NCBI GenBank assembly: GCA_964020085.1
Contig: OZ026603.1
Location: forward strand, 29,458,742 to 29,522,741
Reading direction: 5' to 3'
DNA from: Micromussa lordhowensis
Taxonomy: Eukaryota > Cnidaria > Anthozoa > Scleractinia > Lobophylliidae
DNA: 64,000 bases
Position numbers and translations under genes: made by a program. The notes under the pieces are model-generated. The model was given only the letters and a program-made list of their open reading frames with translations, had not been told where the DNA came from and did no database searches. This document shows, one piece after another, positions 33,888 through 45,870 of the stretch; positions within the stretch are counted from its first letter, which is position 1; each line of letters begins with the position of its first letter.

Positions 33888-36800
33888 GTAAGTTAAAAGT
33901 GGCTTTGCTAAATTGCCTCGAGAGAATATTGTGAAAGAGTTAAAGGCAATATTACACTGAGCAAGAATAATATTTTTTAGTTTGTAACTAGATTGCCACT
34001 GTTGCGGAAGACGTAGCAGGAAATTTCTCACCCTGAAATGAGCAATGTTGTCACTGTTGAGGTTCCTATAAATATTTAAAAAAAAAGTCTTGATTGTGGC
34101 CTTGTCACATCACAGCTTTCTTTTGCATTGCTGGCTTCAACCCTGTTATCAGGGAACAAAGTTGTGGTGGCTCATCCGTGCAACAAATCCCCCACCCCCC
34201 CTAATATTTCAAAAAAGAAAGGCAACATTACTGCAAGACAAGTTGCACAGATACCTGAGGTGCTTACCATGATTTGTCGGAATAAACTGGTTGGAATAAA
34301 TGTTGAATAATGCTAAGTACTTTTCTAAAATCAGCAAATCAACTACAGTAAATGGCGCTTACCATTTACAATTCAGAGGACTACATCGGTATGTAGTCTA
34401 CAATTTCCAAATGGATTTTACCAGAAAATTATGTTTCCATTTAACTTTCAACCACAAATTTCCTGATGTTTTGGCTAAATGGTAAGCAACCCTGGTGCGA
34501 TACTTGTTGTTTTATCATGGCCTAATCGTGGCGTGCATTTTTTCTAAATATTTTGAACAACATTTCAGGTCTCAGAAACTGCAGACAGATTTCTCTCACA
34601 CTGGTTATCCTACAACGGTAAGAAGAAGCAACTGTATGGTGTCCCTTCGGATAAAGATGAAGGAACATACGATATTCTGGTGGTGGCCTTGACAAAGGAC
34701 AGTGCAGTAAGAGGTCATGTTTGTGGATCAAGATCGTTTTCCATCATTGTTATGCCTGTAAGCAAAGAACTGCCAGTGTCAGTTCATTTTGGTACTGAAG
34801 GCTCTAGAAGGTACCACAAATCATCTCATAGCTTGGCCTGTGTGCCTGGTACGCAGGCAGTGCTGGGCACAGTTGTACTGAATGCCGACATGCAAAGCCT
34901 AAATGGCCACGAACGAATGATTTTATTGTCAAAAATGGCTGATCACCTCAACATCCATGCTAGCAAAGTTAGCTTCTTCCGTGGTGAAAGTTCCCATCCA
35001 ATGACTGAACAACTTGATAACCCTGCCGTTATGGCAGCGGGTGTGGGAGACGGCAGATTCGCCAAGGGGTCCAGGAGTTTGCTGACGTGGATCATAGGAT
35101 GTGGTGCTTTCAAGCTTGAAGATGTAGCTTTCTCAAGACTTGAAACTGATGCTCAAGATGGAACTATAAGTACCCTGTTGGGTTTCCCAGTTGTGGGCTG
35201 GCATGTTATATCTGGTGCACAAAAGAACATGGTTAGACACAGAGTTAGAAGAGCAGCAGGTGGGATTGGATTCACCCCTACCCCTACTCCCACAACAACT
35301 AGAGCCCCACCCACTAGAATGTCAAATATGTCCACATCAGTGGTCATGTCAAGAACTGTGACTTTAACATCACCTGCAGTTAGTGTTTATTCAACTATTA
35401 CATTGTCTACATCTGCCACATTGAGTGTCGCACCAAACAGAACTATTGTCCAATCCACTGGTGTTAGTATTAACACAACAGTGTTTAGTCAGTCACTACC
35501 AAGGACAATCCAATCTTCTACCCTTGATGTTAACTTGACAGCATCAAGTCAGTCACCCAACAGAACAGACATCCAATCATCTAGTGTTAGCATTAATGTG
35601 ACAACATTAAGTCAGTCATTTAGTAGGACAGTTGTCCAGTCGTCAAGTGTTACCAACTTCAGTAGCTCAATGACAAGTTTCTCACCAACTTCAATCTTCA
35701 ATTCTTCAGTTTTGGTGGGGACCAGTTCTACAACTGTGTTGTCAAGAAGTGCAACACAGGTTGTCAACAGAACGTTATCCTTAGTGACTACTCCATCACT
35801 GAATTCAACATTTGTTACAAGAACAGCAACTCCTAGCATTTCAGGGTCTTTTATCTCGAGTTTGTCATTTCCAACAGCAACAAGGACAACGCACAGCTCA
35901 ACCTTTGTAATGTCACCAAACGAATCAGCAACCTTTGTCTCAAGCTCACCAACTGTCCTTTCAATTAGTACGGCACTTTTGTCAAATGTTACAATGCTAA
36001 TACCCTCTACACCACAAATGAACAGTACAGAGGTAACAAGAACTTCTCAATTTGTTGTGTCTTCCAACATAACAACACCGATTGCTTCTACTAGTCTTTT
36101 ATCAAGTCCTTCACTAGCTGGTACCACTTTTCAGCCAACTTCTGTAACAATTACTAGTGCATTGCCGTTGAATTCATCAACACTTAATGTTACATCGCCA
36201 AGATTGACCACGCTACCAACTCCCACAGTAATTACATCAAACAGCTCTGTGACCATTGCTACCACATCAGTACTTGTAACAATGTCAGTCAATCAACCGA
36301 ATCAGTCAATCAATTCATCGTCTATCTTGTCAGCAAGATTAACAAGCACATTCTCAATTTCTCCCTCGTCAAGCTTGGTTATCCTATTTCCAAATACGAC
36401 TTCTGTGGAGAATGCCACATCCTTATTTGTGACAAGTGGTTTTGTTACAAGCTCTGCGACGATACTTTCATCCACTCCTCAACTGGGAAGCACAACATTG
36501 TTTAACAGAACATCACCAATGCCAATGTCAACATTCTTAACAACCTCAGTTGTTCCAACAGTGACCAGCACACAAAGATCTTTTGCCGTGACAAGTTCCT
36601 TAGTTCCATCGCTAAACTTTTCCAGTATTATGCTGTCAAGTTCTTTGATTCAGCCCTCGGGCAGTCTGGTGTCGTCATCGAGCTCTGGAATGTTGAATGT
36701 GACGTCTGTTAGTGACGTGACATCAGTTGTTGGAAGCATCACAAGTGCTACCTTGCCGCCAAGTGTCACATCTGCACCAACAGTTATCATGTCCTCATTA

Positions 36801-39800
36801 ACAACATCTCCTCTTGTAACAAGTGTGAACTTAACAAGGTGAGAAGCAATCACATTACTATTTTCTTTTTGCTCCTCAGGTAAAACCCAAAAAGAAGGGC
36901 CAACGTTAAGGCTCTCCTAAAAGTGTTGTATAATTTTACAATTTAAGCTATTTTTGTGGTTTAATTTTAAAGAATTGATTCATTAGAGTTAGTAATTACT
37001 TTGCTTTTGCCAAACTTAAGCAGGACAAAAATGACAATGTCAAAATTCTACCCAGACATTTGGCTAAATGTCACAGTAGGCAGTATGTGAGACATAACTT
37101 TGAAATAGTAGGTTGAAGAACAGAAAAGAGATACTGTAGCAGACTAAAAATAAAGATTGGGTACTTATGGGACAAATAATTAACAATTATTGGACGAGGT
37201 TGAGCATGATGTCATGCGAAAACCGAATTCAGTAATTGTTTTATTACACATTTTTCACATAATTCATACTCAGAAACAGAAGCGAAGCGTTCAGCCATTT
37301 TGTTTCCGAGGAGAACACTCCAAGGGGCTTAGTAACCAGGCAAACATTGAACTTGACATGATAAATGCAATATCTGCAGCATATATTGCATTTATCACGT
37401 CAAGTTCACAAGCTATTGTGAATCGATTGAATGCTCTCGACCAATCATATTTTTCATAGTGAGTCTGATGTATAATAATAATCATTATTGGATGAGGTTT
37501 TTGTGATATCCAGAATAATCAAGGTCGAGGTAGGGGTTAATTCAGCCGAATCCTTAACCGAGACCTTGATTATTCTGGATATCACAAAAACTGAATCTAC
37601 TAACATTGATTTCACATACAGTGAACAAAAAAAAAATGGAAGTCACATTTTTGCTTCTTCGCTGACGACCTTGAGTGTCCTTGACAGCCAGATGACATCA
37701 CAGGCACTGATTTCGAAAATTCAATGTACACTTTCGGCCAATCAGAAAAGAGATAGTGAGTTCAATGTATAATACGATATTGAAAAATGTCAAGTTGTAC
37801 TATCCATTGTCCTATCTAGATTATTTCACATTGGTTAATTCACTGTCTTATAATTTTTTTCCTCTTGTTCATTTGCAGTGTGGTGATAACAGTGAATACA
37901 ACTACTAGTAAGTTTGCCTTGAATCTGTTAGTACTTACAACAGCTAGCCTGATTATAAAACCTACATTTTTAGTGCAGTCTGCTCGGAATTGCACTCATT
38001 GTAGCTTGTGTGTGTGTGATCGATTTGTGGTTACCATGACAACCACTCCATGGTTATCGGGTGGCATTAATCATCTGAAAATTTATCATTTCCATTTTTA
38101 ATTTATTGTCCTGTAAGTAACATTAGAATTACAGGAAACCACTGATTTTGACTTCCTAGGGATATTAGACTGTTCACAGTCCCCTGTTTCTCCGTGAAAT
38201 TGTAAGTGTCAATCGTTCAGTTCGACGGGCCACCATCTCGGTCCCTTGATGCGAGCGAAACTAGGGAGAGTACAAAATACCCGTAGGTAGAGGTGGTAAA
38301 GGGTACTATTAACCCCACCTCCTCTACCCAAGGGCATTTTGCACTCTCCCCAGTTTCGCTCGGATCAAGAGACCAAGATGGCGGCCTGTCGAACAGATGT
38401 CATCTCACGAAAAAAGAGTGGACTGTGAACAGTCTATAGGGATATTGTCTTGATGTATTGCAAAATTCTCAGAACTGGTATTAAAAGAAATGTATAGTAG
38501 CTAGTAGAGAGAATGGACATTTCAATATTGGGACTAATATGAATGAAGACAAGTCTAATGTCCCCTGACCTTCAAGCCTTAAAATTAATAAAGTTACCTA
38601 CTCTAGAAAATATTGATCATAGTTTAGATTGATGACACTAGTGGAAGTGAACTACCTTTCATAATTACATTTATAGTAGCTTAAACTGTTTAACCACACT
38701 AAACTTTTCTTTGACTCTTCTCTTTCTTTATAGTCTGAGCGCTTCAGAGATCTGTTCTCAGGCATCAAAGTCAAACCTACCTTCATTTCTCTTCTAGCTT
38801 GAAAGCTTTCTTGTTAATCGCTTGACTGTCAGCCGGTCTTGGCCTCAACTCTTCTCAATCAATTTTCCTTTTCGCAGAATTCCATATTTTTGGCGTCTTG
38901 GTAAACGAAGATATTGCAAGACGTAAAAAATTCTAATTCAATTTTTCTCTTCCCAATGCGACCAGCGGTCAGCCGAGAACCAGAGCATGCTACATGACAA
39001 ACCACATGAAGTGTCTGCATGCTCCTGTCTCGGATATCATCTTCTAATAAATGTAAACTGCATAGAATGAGGACGGAAATCTTCAAATATCGTGTTTCGT
39101 TGCCTAATCCATGTTTCCATTTCATAATTGCCCTCCACAGCCAAGAGAACTGCAGTGGTGAATGCAACATCTATAAGCGAGAGGTCAACTTTTGTGACCT
39201 TGACAACGTCGGTGTTTTTGCCGACCACGACGAGTGGAACCCAAATATTCCCGAGTACCTTCCCCACTAATCGAACTGTTGTCGTTACCACTTCGGGAGG
39301 AGTTGATAAATCGAGTGTGAACATTTCATCTACCGCGAAAATCACAACAACCACATTCTTGCTAAGTTCAGACTCATCATTTAGTACCTTTCCAAGCCTG
39401 ATTCCAAGCTCTATGTTGAGTCCCAGCTTTACGAACTTACCAAACGCATCATTTGTGACAGTGTCTGCAAGTTCTGAAGTTCGCCCCAATTCCACCGCCC
39501 TTTCAAGGACACAAGAAAGTTCTTCAGCCCTGTCAAGTACTGAAACACTTGGAAATTCGTCCATCTCTCCTCAAACAAGTATCTCGGCAAGCACGACACC
39601 AGTTATGGCTTCTACACGAACAGTTTCATCAACAGTAATTGTGGTGAATTCCTCGTCCGTTGTCCCCAGCTTAAGTAGAGGTGTCACCAATACTTCTTTG
39701 TTTGTTCTTCCGAGCAGCAGGTCAATTTTTCGTTCTTCCACCATTTTGCTGTCCAGTGCGAGCAGTTTAGCAGCTGTTTCAAAAACAAGTGTCACAGTTT

Positions 39801-42800
39801 CTGGCACTCTGTCATCTTTAGAGAGTATTGGGATGAACACGAGCAGTTCAATTTCCACAGACACCAGCTCAGTCCTGAAGTCGATTTCACTGCTGACCAC
39901 TGCGATATTTACAGGGAACAGAACAGTGATATCAACTTCAGAAGTCAGCCTAACTGCGACCACTCCCTTGTTGAGCTCAAGTTTGGTTACGCCATCTTTG
40001 AAGTCACAAAACTTGACGACTACTTTTAGCACAAGTAGAATCGTCAAGTCTAGCAACGTGTTGCAAAATTCAACGGCAGTGTTGAGTGCAACTGCAACTG
40101 TTTCTACTAGCTCCAGTGCCCTTGTTGTGAGTTCTTCATTGGTTCTGACAAGTTCGACCTTCGGAATTAACAGCACCCTAATAATAGAAACGCCCTCTGT
40201 CACAGTAACACCAACATCAGTCACAGTGATACCAACTTCAGACACAGTGATACCAACCTCAGACACAGTGATACCAACCTCAGACACAGTGATACCAACC
40301 TCAGACACAGTGATACCAACTTCAGTGCTACCAACCTCAGTCACAGCGATACCAACCTCAGTCACAGCGCTACCAACTTCAGTCACAGTGAAACCAACTT
40401 CAGTCACAGTGAAACCAACTTTAGTCACAGTGAAACCAACTTTAGTCACAGTGAAACCAACCTCAGTCACAGTGATACCAACCTCAGTGCTACCAACCTC
40501 AGTCACAGCGCTACCAACCTCAGTCACAGCGATACCAACCTCAGTCAAAGTGATACCAACCTCAGTCACAGTGCTACCAACCTCAGTCACAGTGCTACCA
40601 ACCTCAGTCACAGTCATACCAACCTCAGTCACAGTCATACCCTTATCAAGGTCTCAAGTGAATAGGACCACCAGCATTCTGAAGACCAGTGGTAAGACAC
40701 CAGTGAATTGTTTGCACACCAAGCACTTATGTTTATGCGAGCACTGCACTGAATTGAGAATCATATGAACCCATTGCACTGTGTTTAGTTAAAAACAACT
40801 CGCTATCCATGGATGTTCTTTCGAAATTTTTTAATTTTCTCCGCTAACTTTCCTTTCCGTACAAACGTACATACATGTTTCTTTGTGGTGTTGGTTTGAC
40901 GAAGGATGTCGTCTTCACGCATACGTAATGTCGTCATTCATTTTTTCACCCTTGTTGGGGGCGATATTGCCATTCTTATTACTTCTTTGCTCTCTCTTCT
41001 TTTCAATCTGGTTTATTTCCTCATATCGCTGTGTTAGTGGTAACATCTACGTTATTTTGTTATCCATTCACTGTGTTGTGAAAAATACATTTAAACACAG
41101 GATGATGTGCTTGACAAGTTTACTTCCTTGTTCTGCCTTATGCCTTATTACCATCGCCTTATGGCGATGGTAATAATTTTAAGTCCAGTGGCATAAGTAG
41201 TCTGTTTACACAAGACAGACTTCTTCTCCCCTGACACTTCGATTTTTTTGGCGTGACACTTTGTTGTTTATTGTCCCAAGGTTTAACAACAGTCACGTCA
41301 CGCAACGCAACTACAGTGACGCTTATGAGCACTCTTGTGAAAATGAACTCCTCCACTGCACCAAGTTATACAACTGTTGGATCAAGAATAACTCCTGTTA
41401 GGTTTTCGTCACCGCAAATCGAGAGTACTGCAAGCACACAGAGTAATGCTTCAACTGTCACACACTCAAAGCAAAGCACAGTTTTGGTCACACGTTCCAG
41501 TTTCGTAGGATCATCACTAAGTTCTGCCACGCGAGTCACGCAAGTCAATTCTACAGTTATTACAAGTTTGGCGATGACATCGAAGAGTTCAGTTGTCACT
41601 CAAAGGAGTAGTTTAGATGTGATTCAGAGTAGCAGAACTGTTTCTCAAAGGGCCTCAATCAGCAGTATTGTCACGCGAAGTCGTGTTTCCTATTCGTCAG
41701 TCAAAGTCACGCCATCATCTCCGTTTGTTTCTACAGTGCGATCATCAGAACTTGATTCTACGTCTGTAATAAGATCATCGAGGACAAACACTAGTACAAT
41801 ATCAACCGTGACATCAAGAGTAACGATGATCGTGACATCCCCTGTAGCGCCGAGCGTGACTTCTGATGTGATATCAAGCGTGATCCAAAGTCACACTTCT
41901 AGTCTCCAAACAGAGTTGATTGTCACGTCACTCCTTCCCAGAACATCCCCAGTCACTGTTGTGTCGACCCGCATTCCAAAATCGATTTCGCTATTGTCAT
42001 CTCCACTGGGGTCGACAGCGAGATCAATTTTCAGCGTGGTACAATCCTCTGATCAGCTGTCTTCGAAGACAGCGTTGCCGTCACGAAGTCTGACCGTGAC
42101 TACTCCAGAATCTGAATCAATAATTTCGTCAACCATAAGGCTTCTGACTTCAAGCCCACGGATCTCAACAGCTCTGTATAAAACAACCAAGATAACGACG
42201 ACAACAGCAAAAGAGGTCCATTCCTCCAGCTTCAGCAAAGTGACAGAGACAAGCAAAACATTCCCAACTTTGGACATCTCAACCCGCAGAATAACCTCAG
42301 TGACAGACAAAACGGCAACCTTCTCATCTATTTTGACTGTTTTAAGCCGCTTTCCGACGCTTTTGTTCAGTACAGTTTCTTTTTCTTCAAGTAAGTCTGG
42401 CGTCATTCTAAACAGCTCTTTTAGGAGCTATTCCAGTTTTAGTTCTGTGAAATTGCCGAGTTTCAGTACATCCGGGACTTTCGTCAGCACTGCCTCGCTT
42501 TCATTATCGCTCGCAAGCTTTACCCGTTACATCACTCCTTCTCATCTCACTAAGTCACGAAAACTTGTGTCACACTCACGGTTCTTGACTTCACTTCTTT
42601 CCACTGTAACTTTTTCTCAAACAGCCACTTACACCAACACCACACCCACCGCTTCAAAGCAAAGTCCCGGAATAGTCTCTTCAACAGTAAGTTTCCGTGC
42701 AAAGAGCATTTCCCAAACTGTGGTTTTAGCTACAATCCCCATGTCCAAACCGCCAGATCCAAGTAGTGTTGCAGTTGTCTCTCGTACTTCTAAATATTCC

Positions 42801-44105
42801 AGCTTTTCTTTTCATTTTTCTTCCATTCTAGGTACACTTCCAAGTAGCTCTGTTTTGTCTCCATCGAACGCGACTCAGTCTGTTACAGCGACAGGCGCAA
42901 CCCAAACAGTCAGCGTGCTGCCTACTTCATCTGTACCAGCCACAGCGCCACCAACATCGCCACCCAACCTGCCCCCGCTACTTCTTAACAACATAGGACG
43001 GGTACGAGCTCCTGCAGGTAAGGCCCTGCAGTTCACAATACCCGACGACACGTTTTACGATAGCGAAGACCGGGCGACCACGCGTAACTTGAGTCTATCG
43101 ATGACGCTTGCCAATGGTTCGAGTATTCCGACAGACTTTTGGCTGCAGTTTGACATTGCCAGTCAAACAATAAACGGATTACCGCTGGACAAGCATGTCC
43201 CTGATGGAATTTTGGGTCAAGTGTTAGTACTGCGGGCTCGAGATAACAACAGCGCTGTTACTTTTGACGCTTTCGAGGTTCTTGTCGTGCCGTCAGAGAA
43301 ACCATTGGTACAGGAATTGAGGGTCAGAATAACCAACGAATTTGCCACGTTTAATCGTGATTTAGCCTTGAGGCTCGCGCTACTGAAGAAGATCGCTGCG
43401 TATTACGACGACGAGGACGAATCAAAGATCAGGGTGTTGACGTTCTCTCCCGGATCTGTGATCATGACCTGGACAAATGACTCGCTGCCGACAGACAGGT
43501 GCGACGAGGAGAAACTGCAGTACGTTACGAGCAAGATGCTTCTCCCGAACGGCGAAGTAAGAGAAGAATTCAGGGAAGCATTACAAGGCTTTCCCGTTGT
43601 TAGCGCGAGCGAGGAACGATTTGGCGTTTGTAACGAATCTTACATCCCTCCAGCTGAAACACCGATCGGCCCTGCTAAAAAGGAGGCCAGGGCGGAAGAA
43701 AACTTGTGGTACAAACACGTCCTCGTAGGTCTTCTTATTGTTCTTATTATCATCGTTCTGGCGGCCTTGCTGATTTGGTATTGCAGACGACGAAGACCGA
43801 AACCTGCCAGCGAGAAACGCACGTTTAAGAAGCGCAAACCCATTGTTCTGGGATCAGAGATTGAACTCAAACCACTTCCTGGCAAACCGCTTGTTCTACC
43901 CGACGATGATCCAAGTTTGCCGCCATCGTACATCTCGGAAACCTCATTCAACAAACCAACGTACTCTGATGACGAGGACGAAGAGGATTATGGGAAAAGG
44001 AGCCCTTCTGTTGTGTACGAGCCTCCCCCGCCGTTTTATCCAGCACAAGATGACGATATTCGGAACAGTCCACCGCCGGCTTATTTAATGCCCCCGATGT
44101 ATTAA
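33669..44105 (+). CDS. DAG1: Dystroglycan with giant mucin domain, complete (5 coding exons, about 2,297 aa)
   Basis: The transmembrane laminin receptor that joins extracellular matrix to dystrophin; made as one precursor and cut into alpha and beta chains. Exons: 33669-33887, 34569-36838, 37879-37907, 39141-40691 and 41281-44105; phases close exactly to 2,298 codons. Order: signal peptide, cadherin-like domain, S6-like domain, furin-type site RVRR at 298-301, a Ser/Thr/Val-rich mucin region to about 1920, second cadherin-like domain (DDTFYDSEDRATTRNLSLSM), SEA-like domain with the Gly-Ser cleavage site at 2081-2082, one membrane span near 2170-2191 followed by RRRRPK, and a Pro-rich tail with PPSY, PPAY and PPMY. 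The human protein is 895 aa; the excess is nearly all mucin. The start Met is chosen because it directly precedes a good signal peptide; an in-frame ATG at 33363 would add 102 residues. Confidence 0.95.
34569..36838 (+). CDS. DAG1: Dystroglycan exon 2: N-terminal domains and first mucin block
   Basis: Acceptor TTTCAG|GTC, donor ACAAG|GTGAGA. Encodes VSETADRFLSHWLSYNGKKK and GTYDILVVALTKDS (cadherin-like), then the S6-like domain with LNADMQSLNGHERMILLSKM, then GFPVVGWHV and the RVRR site (35241-35252). From about 35275 the sequence is almost wholly Ser/Thr/Val/Pro/Asn with many N-x-S/T sequons. Confidence 0.93.
37185..37470. repeat. Inverted-repeat element in dystroglycan intron 2
   Basis: TTGAACTTGACATGATAAAT and ATTTATCACGTCAAGTTCAC face each other around GCAATATCTGCAGCATATATTGC near 37375. 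It has no coding content. Confidence 0.5.
37482..37765 (+). repeat. Foldback element (GGATAATCAAGGT family)
   Basis: TGTGATATCCAGAATAATCA at 37502 returns inverted as TGATTATTCTGGATATCACA at 37568-37587. Related to 12430-12660. Confidence 0.6.
37879..37907 (+). CDS. DAG1: Dystroglycan exon 3, 29-nt microexon
   Basis: Flanked by ATTTGCAG and GTAAGT. It enters in phase 2 and leaves in phase 1, encoding about SVVITVNTTT. Exon 2 ends in phase 2 and exon 4 begins in phase 1, so skipping it would shift the frame; this phase argument is the main support. Confidence 0.75.
38167..38438. mobile_element. 272-bp palindromic MITE with 8-bp TSD
   Basis: Starts AGACTGTTCACAGTCC and ends GGACTGTGAACAGTCTATA. 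Perfect GGGATATT copies flank it at 38159-38166 and 38439-38446. The central arms (CTCGGTCCCTTGATGCGAGC and inverse) pair imperfectly. Eight-base duplication fits hAT-like insertion. Confidence 0.8.
39141..40691 (+). CDS. DAG1: Dystroglycan exon 4: second mucin block with VNTR
   Basis: Acceptor CTCCACAG|CC, donor CCAGTG|GTAAGA. Every residue range is Ser/Thr/Val-rich with frequent N-x-S/T sequons. Bases 40190-40650 are a 21-bp tandem repeat coding (I/L/K)PTSVTV units. Confidence 0.92.
40190..40650 (+). repeat. In-frame 21-bp coding VNTR, about 20-22 units
   Basis: The unit is ATACCAACCTCAGTCACAGTG or close variants, translating as a heptad PTSVTVI. Variants cluster: five PTSDTVI in a row, then PTSVTAL/AI, then four PTSVTVK/PTLVTVK, then mixed. 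Two units are shortened to PTSVL by in-frame 6-bp loss, each followed by the same unit order, suggesting block duplication. Confidence 0.92.
41145..41176. repeat. 32-bp hairpin in dystroglycan intron 4
   Basis: TTATTACCATCGCC-TTAT-GGCGATGGTAATAA, 14-bp perfect stem. It lies about 100 bp before exon 5; function unknown. Confidence 0.8.
41281..44105 (+). CDS. DAG1: Dystroglycan exon 5: third mucin block, beta-dystroglycan and cytoplasmic tail
   Basis: Acceptor GTCCCAAG|GTT. About 565 mucin-type residues precede NNIGRVRAPAGKALQFTIPD, the start of the second cadherin-like domain. FSPGSVIMTWTNDSLP holds the alpha/beta cleavage point at codons 43452-43457. The hydrophobic VGLLIVLIIIVLAALLIWYC starts near 43722. 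The beta chain would be 216 residues, against 242 in human, and ends with PPAY and PPMY, matching the dystrophin-binding PPxY. Stop TAA at 44103. Confidence 0.96.
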
Positions 44106-44636
44106 AATTCAACCACGTTCCCAGTTTCTCTCTTTCACATGGCCCATGGAGCGGGAAAAGAGAGACCCTGGTAACTACGTTATAAAAGTTCTAAATTTTT
44201 AGACTAATGATGAGAGAAGCAACAAATATCAGTTTTATTGATGGAGAAGGCTGATAATATTTTTTATTTTAGATATTTTTCGTGCTTTTTAGTAGGTTCA
44301 GTTCTTTCAAACAAGAAACAGGATGAGAAATTTCAGCGTAATATATAAAATAGTTTCTTGCCTTTGTGTTTTTTGGCGTGTCAAGTATGATATGCTTCTT
44401 CTGTGAGCCGTTTACCGAAGTTATATAATTAGGATTTCACGGTCTCGTATTGTTGAGGGAACAAGCACCTTTATGACGGGATACTGGGCGCTTTCCATTT
44501 ATTCGACCAAAAATTCAGGAACCTTTGAAAAAGGATACGTAACCATTTCCTGCGAAAGATTCCGAAAAATCTGAGTATTGTGGAGTTTCTGAAATGCAAA
44601 CTATTCAAATAGAAGTTCCGGAAATTCCGTAAGTAA

Positions 44637-44642
44637 AATAAA
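44637..44642 (+). terminator. Candidate dystroglycan polyadenylation signal
   Basis: AATAAA 532 bp after the stop codon, followed by A-rich then GT-containing sequence. From 44106 to about 45280 I see no other gene. Confidence 0.45.
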
Positions 44643-45279
44643 AAGGAAATGCAACTCCCAGTCAGAAGTCATCGTAAATTCATGTTTGTCTTCATGTTTG
44701 TCTCACGGGTTTGTCTCACGGCTTTGGAAATTCCGGAAAATGCTGTTCCATTCGCCGGTACAAGCCAGAAATTCCGACGAGAACTTTTGGTCCGTTGAAT
44801 GGAAAGCGACACCTGTCTTCGATGATTTTTCTGATGCCTCAGGCCAGTCTTTTCGACAGAGATATTGCTAAACAACATGACAGATAAGACAGGTTCCGTA
44901 GTGTTTTAGGAATCGATCGGGAGACCGCTCGGGTAATTTGTTATTAACGGCGCTTGTTCCTCACCAAAAGTAATTCATCCGCACGGACCAGGAACGCGGA
45001 ATTAATTTAGCTCAAATATATAGTACTCAGCCTTGAAGTTTCTATTTCAAGGTTAAGCTAGTAGCTTTTACCAAATGGCATCCGAAAGATGCATTGTCTC
45101 ATAATGTAAAGAATGCCTTAATTAGGACAAAAACTCAGTGATTTTCATCGAGCGAAGGAGCGCATCTGCACGTAGAGTGCTCCAGTAGGTACAATATAAT
45201 GAATTGAATGAAACTGTTGAGTACTATGACCTTTTTGCTGCAAATGCTCACGTCTTAGAAACCACGCAGTCTCTTTTGC

Positions 45280-45870
45280 TCGGAAATCCGCGGGAAAGAG
45301 CGCAAAAACATGATACAAGAGGGGCGAGCAACAAAGATCCGCTGTATGAAGCCAAAAGCAGTCTCTCTTTTTGCTTGTCTTCAGACGCCAGCGCTACTCG
45401 TGGCTTCGCCCGGCGAATGTTTTGCTTGTTCGCTTCGTTTTCTGTGCTCTTCCTGCGTATTTTGGAGCAAGGTAGAGTCCACAGGGTTCGTACCCTTTTT
45501 CAGAATCAAATTTCCAGGACTCAAATTGATTTTTCCAGGACTATAAAATTCACATCAACCCTTTCACTCCCAAGATCTGAATCTTAATTCTTCTTACTGT
45601 CTGCCATATATTTTATATTTTTTACTTGAGCTTAACAGATTTCCAGCACTTTCCAGGACCAGTAGTCATTTTCCAGGACTTTCCAGTCCTGGAAAATGCC
45701 ACAGTAATATTCCAGGACTTTCCAGGTTTTCCAGGACCCGTACGAACCCTGTAGAGACTGCTCGCAGTCTACTCGTCTTGGCAGGCCAGCGAACAAGGCG
45801 TCTCCCCTCGCCTTGTGATTCTGTTTGTAGGCTAGCGCTGGTCATATCTTTGCCTTGCAAATTAGATTAG
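45280..45870. mobile_element. Repeat element split by a CAGGGTTCGTAC MITE
   Basis: TCTTCAGACGCCAGCGCTAC on the left side and GTAGGCTAGCGCTGG on the right, with GAGACTGCTCGCAG between, look like one older element interrupted at 45482-45751. The 127-codon frame here has no recognisable protein motif. Confidence 0.4.
45482..45751. mobile_element. MITE with CAGGGTTCGTAC termini
   Basis: Begins CAGGGTTCGTACCC and ends GGACCCGTACGAACCCTG. The interior is rich in TTTCCAGGACT words. It is a relative of 19605-19936. Confidence 0.65.

Noticed and set aside
39571..40638. 355-codon open frame on the minus strand with a TVTEVG repeat
   Set aside because: It is the mirror of the dystroglycan VNTR and mucin exon; a stop-free 21-bp repeat stays open in several frames. 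No independent coding signal.
45204..45587. 127-codon plus-strand ORF
   Set aside because: It spans the junction of two mobile elements and has no protein signature.
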